Below, in pieces: positions 53,290 to 63,966 of a DNA stretch of 64,000 bases. The stretch is from Bufo bufo (lineage: Eukaryota; Chordata; Amphibia; Anura; Bufonidae): positions 220,478,624-220,542,623 of the forward strand of contig NC_053389.1 in the NCBI RefSeq assembly GCF_905171765.1. Reading direction: 5' to 3'. A program made the translations under genes and the position numbers. The notes beneath the pieces were generated by a model. It was not told where the DNA came from and ran no database searches. It was given only the letters and a program-made list of their open reading frames with translations. Each line of letters opens with the position of its first letter. The first letter of the stretch is position 1.

Positions 53290-54419
53290 TAATACTATAC
53301 TGCAGAAACAGTCCCCCTGGAAATACTACTACCACACAGATAGTGCCCCAATACTGTACCCGCTATGCCCCCAATACTATACTGCAGAAACAGTACCCCT
53401 GGAAATACTACTACCACACAGATAGTGCCCCAATACTGTACCCGCTATGCCCCCAATACTATACTGCAGAAACAGTACCCCTGGGAATACTACTACCACA
53501 CAGATAGTGCCCCTTAAACAATTATTGGCACACCGTGCTCTAAAAAATAACTGCGCCCAGACACTAATAGTATAAAGATAATGTCCCCCAAAAATAATTG
53601 TGCTAAGCTGATACTATGCCAGGGTGCCCCCAAAGTAACAGTGCTCCCCAAAATCCCACCAATAGAAATAATTCTCTGCCAGAGCACACTTAGTAGTAAT
53701 AATGCCCCTATAGTGCCCTAGTAATCATGTTCCTCATAGCCCCCCAGTAGTAGTAAAGCTCCCCATAATACCCCCTAGTAGTACTAATTTTCCCTATAAT
53801 ATGACAGTACATGAAATACCCCCGCTTAGTGCCCGCAGTTGAGCTAATGTCCCCATAATGTATGTCAGTATAAAATACCCCTATATAGTCCCCCAGTAAA
53901 TGCCCTCATACTGCTCCTCTCCCCCTTCCCCATAGTGTCCCCCATAATATGCCAGTAAAAAAAAATGCCCCTTAGTGCCCCCAGCAGATGCCCCTATAGT
54001 GCTCCTCTCCCCCACAATGTGCCAGTAAAAAAAATGCCCCTTCTTAGTGCCACCATATGCCCCAATAGTGCTCCACTCCCCCATAGTGCCCCCAAATAAT
54101 GCCCCATAGTGCCGCTCTTCCCTATAGTGCCTCCCATAATGTGAGAGTAAAAAATGCCCCCTTAGTGCCACCAAATGCCATACTGCCCCCCATAATGTTC
54201 CAATACAAAAGGCCCCTTTAGAGCCCCCACTTCTCCATAGTGCCCCCAAATAATGCCCCTATAGTAACACCAGATGCCCCATAGTGCTGCTCTCCCCTAT
54301 AGTGCCCCCCAGAATGTGCCAATAATTAGAAAAAGCCCCTTTAGAGCCCCCAGATACCCCCATAGTGCTCCTCTCCCCCATGGTGCCCCCCATAGTGCCA
54401 GCTCCTCCAATAGTGCCAG
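53290..54419. repeat. Minisatellite, left part, in hAT-like element 3
   Basis: It begins with three copies of an 80-90 bp unit (actatactgcagaaacagt ... cacacagatagtgcccc, about 53293-53515). It continues as looser units of cccctatagtgcccccataatgtgccagtaaaa type. The BEL/Pao element inserted at ctccc within it, and the array resumes at 63252. Confidence 0.88.
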
Positions 54420-54882
54420 CTCCCTGTTCTGTCCCCACATGAAGGCGAATGAAGGTGTAACTGATAATGACTTTGTGACTGTCCTACCTTCGTATCCAAG
54501 CAGTGGAGCAGACCGGACCGGCAGATGCTCAGGTTAGATGGATCCAGACGTAGACACGAGGATGCAATCAAACGTGGGTTTATTTGATCCAGAGCAGTGA
54601 CATACAGTGATGCAATACAGGAATGCAGTAGATGCTGTGATGTGGATGTCTTTCCTGAGGCTAACTGCTGAGGCAACTGCTGGTCAAAAACTGATGCCTT
54701 CACAAGCCAAGGTGTGTGTCTCCAGTCACGAAGAATGCAGCACTGAAAAAGGCTACAGGAAGTGACAAGGCCCAAGGCTGCTAAAACCACGCCCAGAGAA
54801 AAAAAACTTTATTTAACAAGAACGAAGGCGTGCAGCATACGAATTCCGGCCAGCAGATGGCAGCAGAGAACAATAGACTTAA

Positions 54883-55845
54883 AGAGGACCTTTCACCGAT
54901 TCTTACCCTATGAACTAACTATACAGACATGTGGAGCGGCACCCGGGGATATCACTGCACTTACTATCATCCCCGGGCGCCGCTCCGTTCTCCTGCTATG
55001 CCCTCCGGTATCTCCGTTCCCTAAGTTATGGTAGGCGGAGTCTGCCCTTGTTCTTCTGTAGCGCTGGCCAATCGCATTGTAGAGCTCACAGCCTGGGAGA
55101 AAATAACCTCCCAGGCTGTGAGCTCTGCGCTGTGATTGGCCAGCGCTAGAGCAGAACAAGGGCAGACTCCGCCTACCATAACTTAGTGAGCGGAGATACC
55201 GGAGGGCATAGCAGGAGAACGGAGCGGTGCCCGGGGATGATAGTAAGTGCAGCGATATCCCCGGGTGCCCCTCCACATGTCTGTATAGTTAGTTCATAGG
55301 GTAAGGCTACTTTCACACCTGCGTTTAGGTCGGATCCGTCTGGTATGTGCCCAGACGGATCCGCACCTATAATGCAAACGTTTAGATCCGTTCAGAACGG
55401 ATCCGTTTGCATTACCATGAACAAAAAAAAAAATATATATATTTTTTTTTTTTTGTTCATGATAATGCAAACGGATCCGTTTTGACTTTACATTGAAAGT
55501 CAATAGGAGACGGATCCGTTTGAAAATTGAGCCATACTGTGTCAACTTCAAACGGATCCGTCCCCATTGACTTACATTGTAAGTCTGGACGGATCCGTTT
55601 GCCTCCGCACGGCCAGGCGGAGCCCTGAACGCTGCAAGCTGCGTTCAGGTGTCCGCCTGCTGAGCGGAGCAGAGGACAAACGGAGCCAGACTGATGCATT
55701 CTGAGCGGATCCGCATCCATTCAGAATGCATTAGGGCTGGACGGATCCGTTCGGGGCCGCTTGTGAGCCCCTTCAAACGGAACTCACAAGCGGAGCCCCG
55801 AACGCTAGTGTGAAAGTAGCCTAAGAATCGGTGAAAAGGTCCTCT
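54883..55845. mobile_element. TTAA foldback MITE in the left BEL LTR
   Basis: TTAA at 54879-54882 and 55846-55849, with ends AGAGGACCTTTCACCG. Without the nested Harbinger-like MITE it is an almost perfect foldback: the right arm (about 55135-55304) is the reverse complement of the left arm (54883-55080). In the right LTR copy the right arm is clearly diverged. Confidence 0.92.
55305..55821. mobile_element. PIF/Harbinger-like MITE nested in the TTAA MITE
   Basis: GGCTACTTTCACAC ends, with TAA duplications at 55302-55304 and 55822-55824. The interior has the same acggatccgt(t/c) motifs as 39921-40418, so these are two members of one family. It is absent from the equivalent place in the right LTR copy. 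Confidence 0.92.
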
Positions 55846-56108
55846 TTAAACAACACAGGTAAAACAAGAAATAATACAGTGCAGAAATTCAATTTGACAA
55901 GAACAGCACACTCCCCGTCTGAAATTCACTTAGGGGATTTCACTATGACGAATGTCCATAAAATATAAACAACCTGTAAAAAGAACATGTTAGAATGCAA
56001 ACATAGATTAGTCCTGTTTTCTAACTTGGAATGGAGAAGATCTGCGAAGCTAGATACAGTCCTGTTCACCCTGCAGGGACGTTCTCGATGGGTAATATTA
56101 AAATGAGT

Positions 56109-59100
56109 TCATTGATTGGTCTTGAGCCCAAAGACATCTAGGCCAACATAGGTGAAAGGCGGCTCTGTGCATAGTCCATCTGCAGGCAAGTCGGCCATTT
56201 GTTGGTGTAGTTGTTTTCCTCTTGCTTTACGACAGTGCACGCATTCATGCAGTACTTGGGCCACACGTTTTTTCATACCTATAATCCAAAGGCCAGCAGA
56301 CCGTAATTTGCCCTCAGCAATTTGTCTGCCTTGGTGTTCGGCCCTTTCGTGGTAGTGTCGGATTAGCAAGACAGTGATATGATGTTTGTTGGGAATGATG
56401 AGAGGATTTTGTTCTGCAATTCCCAGGTGGGCTTGATTCAAACGACCACCAACTCTTAGCAAGCCAAAACTGTCGATAACTAGATTTAAGTTGGCAAGAG
56501 GGCTTTTTAAAGGAATCTGCTGTTTGTTGTACAAGCACTTCCATTCTATGTTGAAATTTTCCTGCTGGACGTGACGTAATATGAGGTACTCACTATGAGA
56601 GATGTTCTCAGCAGAGAGCGGTTTATGACAGGCATGCCAACCATGACAATCTTTATCTTGGTGAGTATTATGATAACATCTTGCAATATGCACTAACCTT
56701 GCAATAGTTCTGACGAGTCTCATCCAGCTGGAGAAACGTTCAAAGCGCTGACAACCGAAGCTGGCGGTTTGCTTTGTCCCAGTGACTAATGCACTAACTT
56801 CAGTGCGGATTTCTGGATCATTATCCGGATCCTGGATGTTGAAAACTTCCTGTACACATTCGTCTGCCTCTCCAAGCAGAAACTCTGGACCTGTAAGCCA
56901 AGTAGAGTTAGTAAAGGAACCTATAGACATAGGCCTAGTGGCGTGATCTGCTGGATTAAGTTCAGATGGTACATAGTGCCATTGTTCAGGTTTGGAGGAC
57001 CTCCTGATTCTCACTATGCGGTTACTAACGTACACATAAAATCGCTTGGTCCGATTGTGGATGTAACCTAAAACGACCTTACTGTCGGTGTAATACTGGA
57101 CTTCAGCTATGTCGACACCCAGTTCTTGTTGTATGAAATCCGCAATCTCTACTGCCAACACAGTCCCACAAAGTTCCAGTCTGGGAATAGTATGATCGGG
57201 CTTGGGGGCTAACTTAGCCTTACCAAAGACGAATCCAACGTGGTTTTGGTTGTTGGGTTCTGTCACCTTCAGATAGGCAACCGCTGCGATGGCCTCCGTG
57301 GAGGCGTTCGAGAACACGTGGAGTTCTTTCTTTATGCTAGAGGAAAGTGAAGTTTTAATATAGCATCTCGGGATGTGGATCTCATCCAAGGCACACAAGG
57401 ATCGCTTCCAGGCTTCCCATTTTTGCTCTCTTTCTCGGAGGGAAGTGGGGTATCCCAATCCTTGACTGTTTCAGAAAACTGTCTCAGTAGAGATTTACCT
57501 TGTATGGTGATGGGCGCTACAAATCCCAGCGGATCAAATAGGCTGTTTACTACTGATAGGACGCCTCGTTTTGTGAATGGCTTGTCTGCACAACTTATCT
57601 GAAAACCGAAGGAGTCAGCCGAGAGATCCCATCTGAGGCCCAAGCTCCTCTGCACAGGTGGACTGTCCAGTCCCAAGTTAATGTCCTTGAATCCTGGTGC
57701 ATGATCGCCTGATTCGAAGGCCCTCATAACGGCCAGGCTGTTTGAAGCAATTTTGTGTAGTCTAAGTTTAGCTTGGTACAACATACTTTGAGTCCTTTTG
57801 AGCAGATCGATAGCCACTTCTTCAGTCGGTAGTGATTTGAGTCCATAGTCTACGTAGAAGTCCTTTTCTACAAAGTCTCTGGCGTCTTTACCGTACTCGG
57901 ATTCTCCCTCTAATGCAGTGCGCCGAAGGCCGTAAGTTGCCACGGCAGGTGAGGGGCTGTTTCCAAATACGTGTACCCTCATTCGATATTCTGCCATCTC
58001 TGCGTTGGGGTCATTATTCTTGTACCACAGAAACCTGAGGAAATTCCGGTGATCCTCCCGGACTACGAAACAGTGGAACATCTGTTCAATGTCAGCGGTG
58101 ATGGCAACGAGCTCTTTTCTGAACCTCATCAGCACTCCAACTAGGTTATTCATCAGATTAGGACCTGTGAGAAGGACATCATTAAGAGATACACCTCGAT
58201 GTTTGGCGCTTGAGTCGAAAACAACCCTAATTTGATTAGGTTTCCGTGGGTGATACACTCCAAATGAAGGCAAGTACCAGCACTCGTCGTTCTTCCCTAA
58301 GGATGGAGCTGGTTCTGCATGGTTGTTGCGGAATAATTTGTCTATAAAGGCAACGATGTGTTTTCTCATCTCAGGCTTACTGTTCATGGTACACTGAAGA
58401 GAGTTAAATCTAGACAGAGCTTGTTCCCTATTGTTCGGGAGTCTCACCCTGGTAGCTCGGAAGGGTAATGGAGAAACCCAGTGATTGGTTTCGTCTTTAA
58501 GGAACTCATTGTCCATTATCTTGATAAATTCTCTGTCCTCTACTGACAAAGCTACTTTATCATCGTCCTTGCTTGTGTGAAAGACCAATCTTCCCAAGTT
58601 GTCAGCAAAGAAGGGAGGAATGTCGTCAGGTGGTTGTATGAGGTCTGGAGGCTTCTCTTTCACCTCATAGTGATGAGGGCAAGGCTTAATGCAAGTTGTG
58701 CGTCCATCTCCACGCACGTACGTTTTGAAAGAGCGGATTCTTGGTTGATCCAAGCATACATTTCCTATGACCACCCATCCCAAGTCCAGTCTCTGGGCGT
58801 ATGGTGCATAGTCGGGACCATTGCACTGTTGACGCACCTTGTGTACCCTAAGATGGTCTCTGCCAAGCAGGAGTAGAATCTCGGCGTTGTTGTCCATAGG
58901 TGGGATAACATTGGCTAGGTGCCTTAGGTGTGGATGGTGAAATGCAGCTTCCGGGGTAGGAATTTCATCCCTATGGTTGGGTATTTGATCGCATTCGATC
59001 AGCGTCGGTAGTGGTATTTCCGTTTTTCCACTGACGGAACAAGCGATGAATCCTTGTGCCCTCCTGCCGCTAGTCTCTATGCGACCCGAGCAGGTGTTTA

Positions 59101-59248
59101 AGATGTAGGGTTCTGACGGTCCCTTTATTCCAAAGGCTTCAAAGAATTTAGGTCCTGCTAGGGAGCGGTTGCTTTGGTCGTCAATGATGGCATACATTTT
59201 TACTGCCTTTTCTGGTAGACCTTGATTAGGCATATGCGGGCACAACAT
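56109..59248 (-). pseudogene. BEL/Pao Pol, catalytically damaged and truncated
   Basis: 59248-57332 holds an aspartic peptidase of the Pao type (YAIIDDQSNRSLAG), the linker YAQRLDLGWVVIG and the RT (VVFDSSAKHRGVSLND, VHVFGNSPSPAVATYGL). The RT catalytic box reads YVDY (57845-57856) where the family has YVDD. A two-base-type frame change near 57430-57440, in a GA-rich run, leads to the frame from 57458: RNase H starts LHVFSNASTEA, with Asn (57306-57308) where Asp is expected, then TIPRLELCG and YYTDSKVVLGYI. The integrase finger follows (HYHERAEHQGRQ ... CVHCRKA). The integrase core stops just after its first Asp (YVGLDVFG), leaving about 200 bp to the LTR. Confidence 0.9.
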
Positions 59249-61852
59249 TTCTCACTCTGGCCCTCCCCACATACGTCCAAGCATGAGCAGGAAACAGCAG
59301 TGGCTGTGTTAGCGTGGTTCTGGGGCTCCCCGCCATGACTTTGAGCAGGACTGGTGGTGACAGCAGCCGGTGAATCCCTTGCGAGTGGAGTTGGGTGCAT
59401 AGCTGAGGCATGTCTTTCACTATGACACTCCTCACACTTAATAATGGATTTACAGTCCTTAGCCATGTGCTCCAATGAAGCGCAGCACCTGAAACATACC
59501 CCAAGCTCGGTGAGGACTTTCTTGCGCTCCTGTATGGTTTTGGATCTAAATCCTCTGCAATTGTTCAGTGAGTGTGGTTTTTTATGAATGGGACATTCAC
59601 GATTGAAGGCCTTGTCTCCTGATGAGGTAGTGTACTGTTTACCAGTGGGTACTGCAGATGATGGTAGGTTAGTCTTTCTAACATTCACGCTGCTCTTAAA
59701 GTCTCTTTGTTTATGTACAATACTTTCATACCTTGATGATGGTGTCACTGAGGCTGTAGTATTGAACTCCAGGAAGTCGAGGCTGGGGTCATTCCTCATC
59801 TGGGACTGTTCATCGATGAACCTACAGAAATGAATAAATGGGGGAAAAGTGACGTCATGCACTCTTTTGTACCTTGAGACTGATGCCGCCCATTTCTCTT
59901 GCAGGCTGTATGGTAACTTCACGACGATTGGGTTCACCCCATGGGCTGTATCCAGGTAGCACAGCCCGGACAGACGAGGGTCTCTTTTGGCGAGCTCCAG
60001 TTCCATGAGCAAATCACTTAAATCCTGAAGCTTGTGAACATCCTTGAGACTGATCTTGGGGACGTTCTGCAGTCTCCTGAATAGTGCCTTCTCTATTGCT
60101 TCTGCACTGCCAAAGGTGCGTTCGAGTCTCTGCCAGGCTGCAGCGAGACCTGCTTCTGTTTGTCCCACATAGACAGTTCTAAGGCTCTTGATGCGATTTG
60201 TGGAGAATGGGCCCAGCCATTTGATCAAGAGGTCGAGCTCCTGCTCTGCGGTTAGGTTAAGGTTGGCGATGGCGGCTTTGAAGGTTGCCTTCCAGGCTCT
60301 GTAGCTCTCCGCACGGTCATCAAATTTTGAGAGACTGGTGTTAATTAGCTCTCTGCTCACCATAAACCTGGCAAACTCAGACATATCTAATTTCTCACCG
60401 CTTGTTGCCATGACAACTTGTGATGCCCCTGGGGCGTATAGGCTGCGTGGCGTGAAAGGGTGAGATGCTTCCGGGTAGAATGATGTTGCTGCAGGGTTGA
60501 GCTGTGGACTAGCCTCTGTAGATTTCGATGACTGCTGCTTGAGCTGTGGAGGTAGGCCAGGAAACACCTGGTAGCCATCTTGCTGTAATAACTGCCCTTG
60601 AGAGGGCGCGTCTGGGCAACTGTTATTGGATTGCTCGGGTGCTGTGGGTGTCACTGGCCCTGCAGGTAGAGCTGACTTGGAGGTTTCAGTGTTGTTGGCT
60701 TGGACAGTACTGCACACTGGGGGTGGTGCAGATAGCTGTTTCAGTACGTAGTCGCTGGTGCGATCAGCTGGTTCGTCTATCTCCTCTGGTGGTAAGCAGA
60801 CTGAATCAAAGCCTTGGCTCAATGCTTGCTCAAGTAGTCTTACTTTTGCTAATGCAATTTCCTCTTCCCTCTCTGATTCAAGGATCTTTATTCGAGCCTC
60901 TGCTTCTGCCCTCTTGGCTTCTGCCCTCTTGGCCGCCGCCTCCTCTTCAGCCCTCTTGGCCGCCGCCTCCTCTTCAGCCCTCTTGGCCGCCGCCTCCGCT
61001 TCAGCCCTCTTGGCCGCCGCCTCCGCTTCAGCCCTCTTGGCCGCCGCCTCCGCTTCAGCCCTCTTGGCCGCCGCCTCCGCTTCAGCCCTCTTGGCCGCCG
61101 CCTCCGCTTCAGCCCTCTTGGCCGCCGCCTCCGCTTCAGCCCTCTTGGCCGCCGCCTCCGCTTCAGCCCTCTTGGCCGCCGCCTCCGCTTCAGCCCTCTT
61201 GGCCGCCGTCTGTGCTTCTGCCCTAGCAAGGACTTCCTTTTCGGTGAAGGAACGCCTCACTTTGGATTGCTCTGCATTTATACGGGCCTCTAGTAATCTG
61301 TCGCTCAGGGTGGAGCTTCTAGAGCATGATGATCTGTAGGACCGCGAGGAATGTTTGGATGAATGTGATCTGTGTGATCTAGTTTCTTGCAAATGAGAGA
61401 TGCGGAGTTCCACTTTATCTTTAGCGTCCAGCACCATGGCGTCTCTGTCTGTCTATTGATTCTGCCTTGCACAATTCTGACGGGGCTTCTTCAATATTAG
61501 AGTCTTTTAGAAAGGTTATATACCTTGTGGACAGTCTCTTGTATCTTTCATGGGCTGCGTTCAGCCGCCCGACGGCAACTTGTAAACTGGTGGTGTCGCC
61601 TGAGGAGGACTTAAGTCCTGATATGAGGGAGGAAACTCGTTCCCATAGCTCTTCCAGGTTGTCACATAGCTCATCTTTCCTGGTGTGATAATTTTCCGTG
61701 ATCTTTATAGTTGATTTGAGAGAGCGCCTTGGTCGCGTGACTTGGTCTGCTGGAAGTGTGGGTTCTACCTCCAGCTCTTCATAATGATCAGTATCAGGTT
61801 GCATTTGCTTTATTTCATCACTGGGGAACTGTACGAGGTCATTTTCGGCCAT
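59200..61852 (-). pseudogene. BEL/Pao Gag with Ala-rich 9-residue repeat
   Basis: The start at 61852 (MAENDLVQF) is followed by a helical N-terminus. The frame changes near 61440 in a gtct repeat and then stays open to 59200. After a Ser/Arg-rich stretch comes an uninterrupted helix of about a dozen AEAEAAAKR units (DNA 60912-61210). The capsid-like region follows (FDDRAESYRAWKATFKAAI, QTEAGLAAAWQRLERTFGS), then Cys/His clusters (CPIHKKPHSLNNC, CFRCCASLEHMAKDC, CEECHSERH) for RNA binding. The end overlaps the Pol frame by 49 bases; in the family Gag and Pol usually share one frame or a programmed shift, so this may be normal or a mutation. Confidence 0.88.
60912..61210 (-). repeat. 27-bp coding minisatellite in BEL/Pao gag
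   Basis: About eleven units of gcttcagccctcttggccgc (plus strand, first 20 of 27 bases), in phase with the Gag reading frame. Most central units look identical. The array also opens long spurious frames on both strands. Confidence 0.93.
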
Positions 61853-62286
61853 TTTGATTTAAGGTGCGCTGTCTCTTTAAGAAAATGAACTTTTGAATTG
61901 GGGGCTGAAAATTGCAGTGCGGCTCAGATGAGGCACCCCGATGAGTTTCCCAAGGTGTTTTGAGTGAATTGCGGGGTTTTGGTTTGAGGGAGGCCCCGCG
62001 TGCGTGAACAGTTCTTATATCATGCGAGCAAGGGTTAATATAGGATGTGGAAAGTGGCTTGGCGAGTAGTGGAGGACTTCCAGGTGAGAGTATATCTACT
62101 GCAGACATGCCGTGCTTCCCCTTAGGCTTATGGGACATGCACTGTTGCCGGGCAGATTTGCTGCGAGTGGGCCTGTTGCAGGGGAGGTTCCTGAGTGTGG
62201 CACTGGATTCTGAGGGAATCTGTAGCCGGGCATTGGACGTTGAGAAGGATATTGACTGGGTATAAGGCTTTAAGGCAGTTTTTGAC
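61853..62286 (-). other. BEL/Pao 5' untranslated leader
   Basis: About 430 bp lie between the right LTR and the Gag start. No TGG-led primer site was found immediately next to the LTR (minus reads gtcaaaaactgcc), so the primer tRNA is unknown or the site is altered. Open frames on either strand here show no domains. Confidence 0.6.
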
Positions 62287-63246
62287 TGTTCTGTCCCCAC
62301 ATGAAGGTGAATGAAGGTGTAACTGATAATGACTTTGTGACTGTCCTACCTTCGTATCCAAGCAGTGGAGCAGACCGGACCGGCAGATGCTCAGGTTAGA
62401 TGGATCCAGACGTAGACACGAGGATGCAATCAAACGTGGGTTTATTTGATCCAGAGCAGTGACATACAGGAATGCAGTAGATGCTGTGATGTGGATGTCT
62501 TTCCTGAGGCTAACTGCTGAGGCTACTGCTGGTCAAAAACTGATGCCTTCACAAGCCAAGGTGTGTGTCTCCAGTCACAAAGAATGCAGCACTGAAAAAG
62601 GCTACAGGAAGTGACAAGGCCCAAGGCTGCTAAAACCACGCCCAGAGAAAAAAAACTTTATTTAACAAGAACGAAGGCGTGCAGCATACGAATTCCGGCC
62701 AGCAGATGGCAGCAGAGAACAATAGACTTAAAGAGGACCTTTCACCGATTCTTACCCTATGAACTAACTATACAGACATGTGGAGCGGCACCCGGGGATA
62801 TCACTGCACTTACTATCATCCCCGGGCGCCGCTCCGTTCTCCTGCTATGCCCTCCGGTATCTCCGTTCCCTAAGTTATGGTAGGCGGAGTCTGCCCTTGT
62901 TCTTCTGTAGCGCTGGCCAATCGCATTGTAGAGCTCACAGCCTGGGAGAAAATAACCTCCCAGGCTGTGAGCTCTGCGCTGCGATTGGCCAGCGCTGCAG
63001 CCTAGGAGAGGGAGACGCCCACAGGACAAGGGAAGACCCGCCTACTATAACTTAAGAAGCAAAGGTACCGGAGCCTATAACGGGAGCCCGGGGATAATAG
63101 TAAGTGCAGTGAGATCCACGGGCGCCGCTCTATATGGCAGCATACTCGGTTCATATAGTTTATACAGGTGAAAGGTCCTCTTTAAACAACATAGGTAAAA
63201 CAAGAAATAATACAGTGCAGAAATTCATTTTGACAAGAACAGCACA
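62287..63246 (-). repeat. BEL/Pao 5' LTR (right)
   Basis: 960 bp, containing a TTAA MITE (62732-63181) at the same position as in the left LTR but without the nested Harbinger-like MITE. Confidence 0.92.
62732..63181. mobile_element. TTAA MITE in the right BEL LTR, asymmetric arms
   Basis: TTAA at 62728-62731 and 63182-63185. The left arm up to about 62995 is nearly identical to the left-LTR copy. The right arm (about 62996-63181) is alignable but clearly diverged and is no longer a close reverse complement of the left arm. Confidence 0.9.
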
Positions 63247-63251
63247 CTCCC

Positions 63252-63553
63252 CTCATAGTGCCAGCTCCCCCCCATAGTGCAAGCCCCCCCTATAGTGCCA
63301 GCCCCCCCATAGTGCCAGCTCCCCCATAGTGCCAGCTCCCCCATAGTGCCAGCTCCTCCTATAGTGCCCCCCATAGTGCCAGATCCCCCTATAGTGCAAG
63401 CCCCCCCTATAGTGCCAGATCCCCCCCATAGTGCCAGATCCCCCCCCATAGTGCCAGATCCACCCATAGTGCCAGATCCCCCCCATAGTGCCAGCCCCCC
63501 CTATAGTGCCAGCTCCCCCTATAGTGCCAGATCCCCCCCCCCATAGTGCCAGC
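63252..63553. repeat. Minisatellite, right part, in hAT-like element 3
   Basis: Units of about 15-20 bp, catagtgccag(c/a)(t/c)cccccc type. It continues the array interrupted at 54420. Poly-G/C frames over it are spurious. Confidence 0.9.
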
Positions 63554-63966
63554 CCCCCGCAAAGAAGAAAAAAAAAAAAAAAAAAAACACTAATACTTAC
63601 CTCCATCAGCAGTGATGCAAGCCTCTTCCAGCCTGTGTCCCTGCTGTGTGCTGCCCGGCTCAGGCGTCGCGATGATAATGACGTCATCGCACTGCCTGAG
63701 CCGGCCTCTGATAGGCTGCAGGCATTAGTGCCTGCGGCCTATCAGAAGAACAGGGGAGGGACACGCCTCTCCCTCCCCTGCCCCACAGCACACAGCACGG
63801 CCGCAATTACATCTAGGGCCGCGCCGCTTGTGGTGATCGGCGGTGCGGCCCTGAAGAATAAAAAATAAAAATATATATTTTTTAAATACGGGCGGCCCAG
63901 CGGCCGTTTATTTAGGGCGGCCTGGGGGGAAATTGCCTCCCTGCCCCCCGGCCCAGCCCGCCCCTG
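63554..63966. other. Right end of hAT-like element 3
   Basis: An A-run (about 63568-63587), a GC palindrome near 63668-63710 (ggctcaggcgtcgcgatg / catcgcactgcctgagcc) and aggcctgat-type inverted segments (63700-63745). It ends with the inverted terminus CCAGCCCGCCCCTG and the duplication cacaaggc. Non-coding. Confidence 0.75.

Larger units (their letters stand above)
54425..55910 (-). repeat. BEL/Pao 3' LTR (left), with nested MITEs
   Basis: 1486 bp including a TTAA MITE (54883-55845) that itself carries a Harbinger-like MITE (55305-55821). Against the right LTR it has a roughly 12-bp extra segment (tgatgcaataca near 54609) and few other changes outside the MITE. Confidence 0.92.
54425..63246 (-). 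mobile_element. BEL/Pao LTR retrotransposon
   Basis: LTRs at 54425-55910 and 62287-63246 begin (on plus) TGTTCTGTCCCC and end AACAGCACA. The 5-bp duplication ctccc (54420-54424, 63247-63251) is typical of BEL/Pao. Genes run on minus: Gag (61852-59200), then Pol (59248-56109). A purine-rich cagacggggag (minus) abuts the left, 3' LTR. Each LTR holds a TTAA foldback MITE. Catalytic changes and a truncated integrase make it non-autonomous. Confidence 0.95.
52768..63966. mobile_element. hAT-like element 3, split by BEL/Pao
   Basis: Ends CAGGGGAGGGCTGG and CCAGCCCGCCCCTG are inverted. The 8-bp duplication cacaaggc is perfect (52760-52767 and 63967-63974) although the ends are 11 kb apart. Subtracting the BEL/Pao insert leaves about 2.4 kb of non-coding, minisatellite-rich sequence like the first hAT element. 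Near the right end, catcgcactgcctgagccgg and a polyA-like run (63565-63588) resemble the layout of hAT element 1 near 21735. Confidence 0.93.

Noticed and set aside
53293..53515. Three regularly spaced repeats, considered as a CRISPR-like array
   Set aside because: Units are 80-90 bp tandem copies without variable spacers, in vertebrate transposon sequence.
60546..61339. Long plus-strand frames over the BEL/Pao gag, rich in PPPLQPSW or ASALLAA repeats
   Set aside because: The 27-bp in-phase array opens all frames on both strands; the minus-strand Gag frame has flanking domains and the right context.
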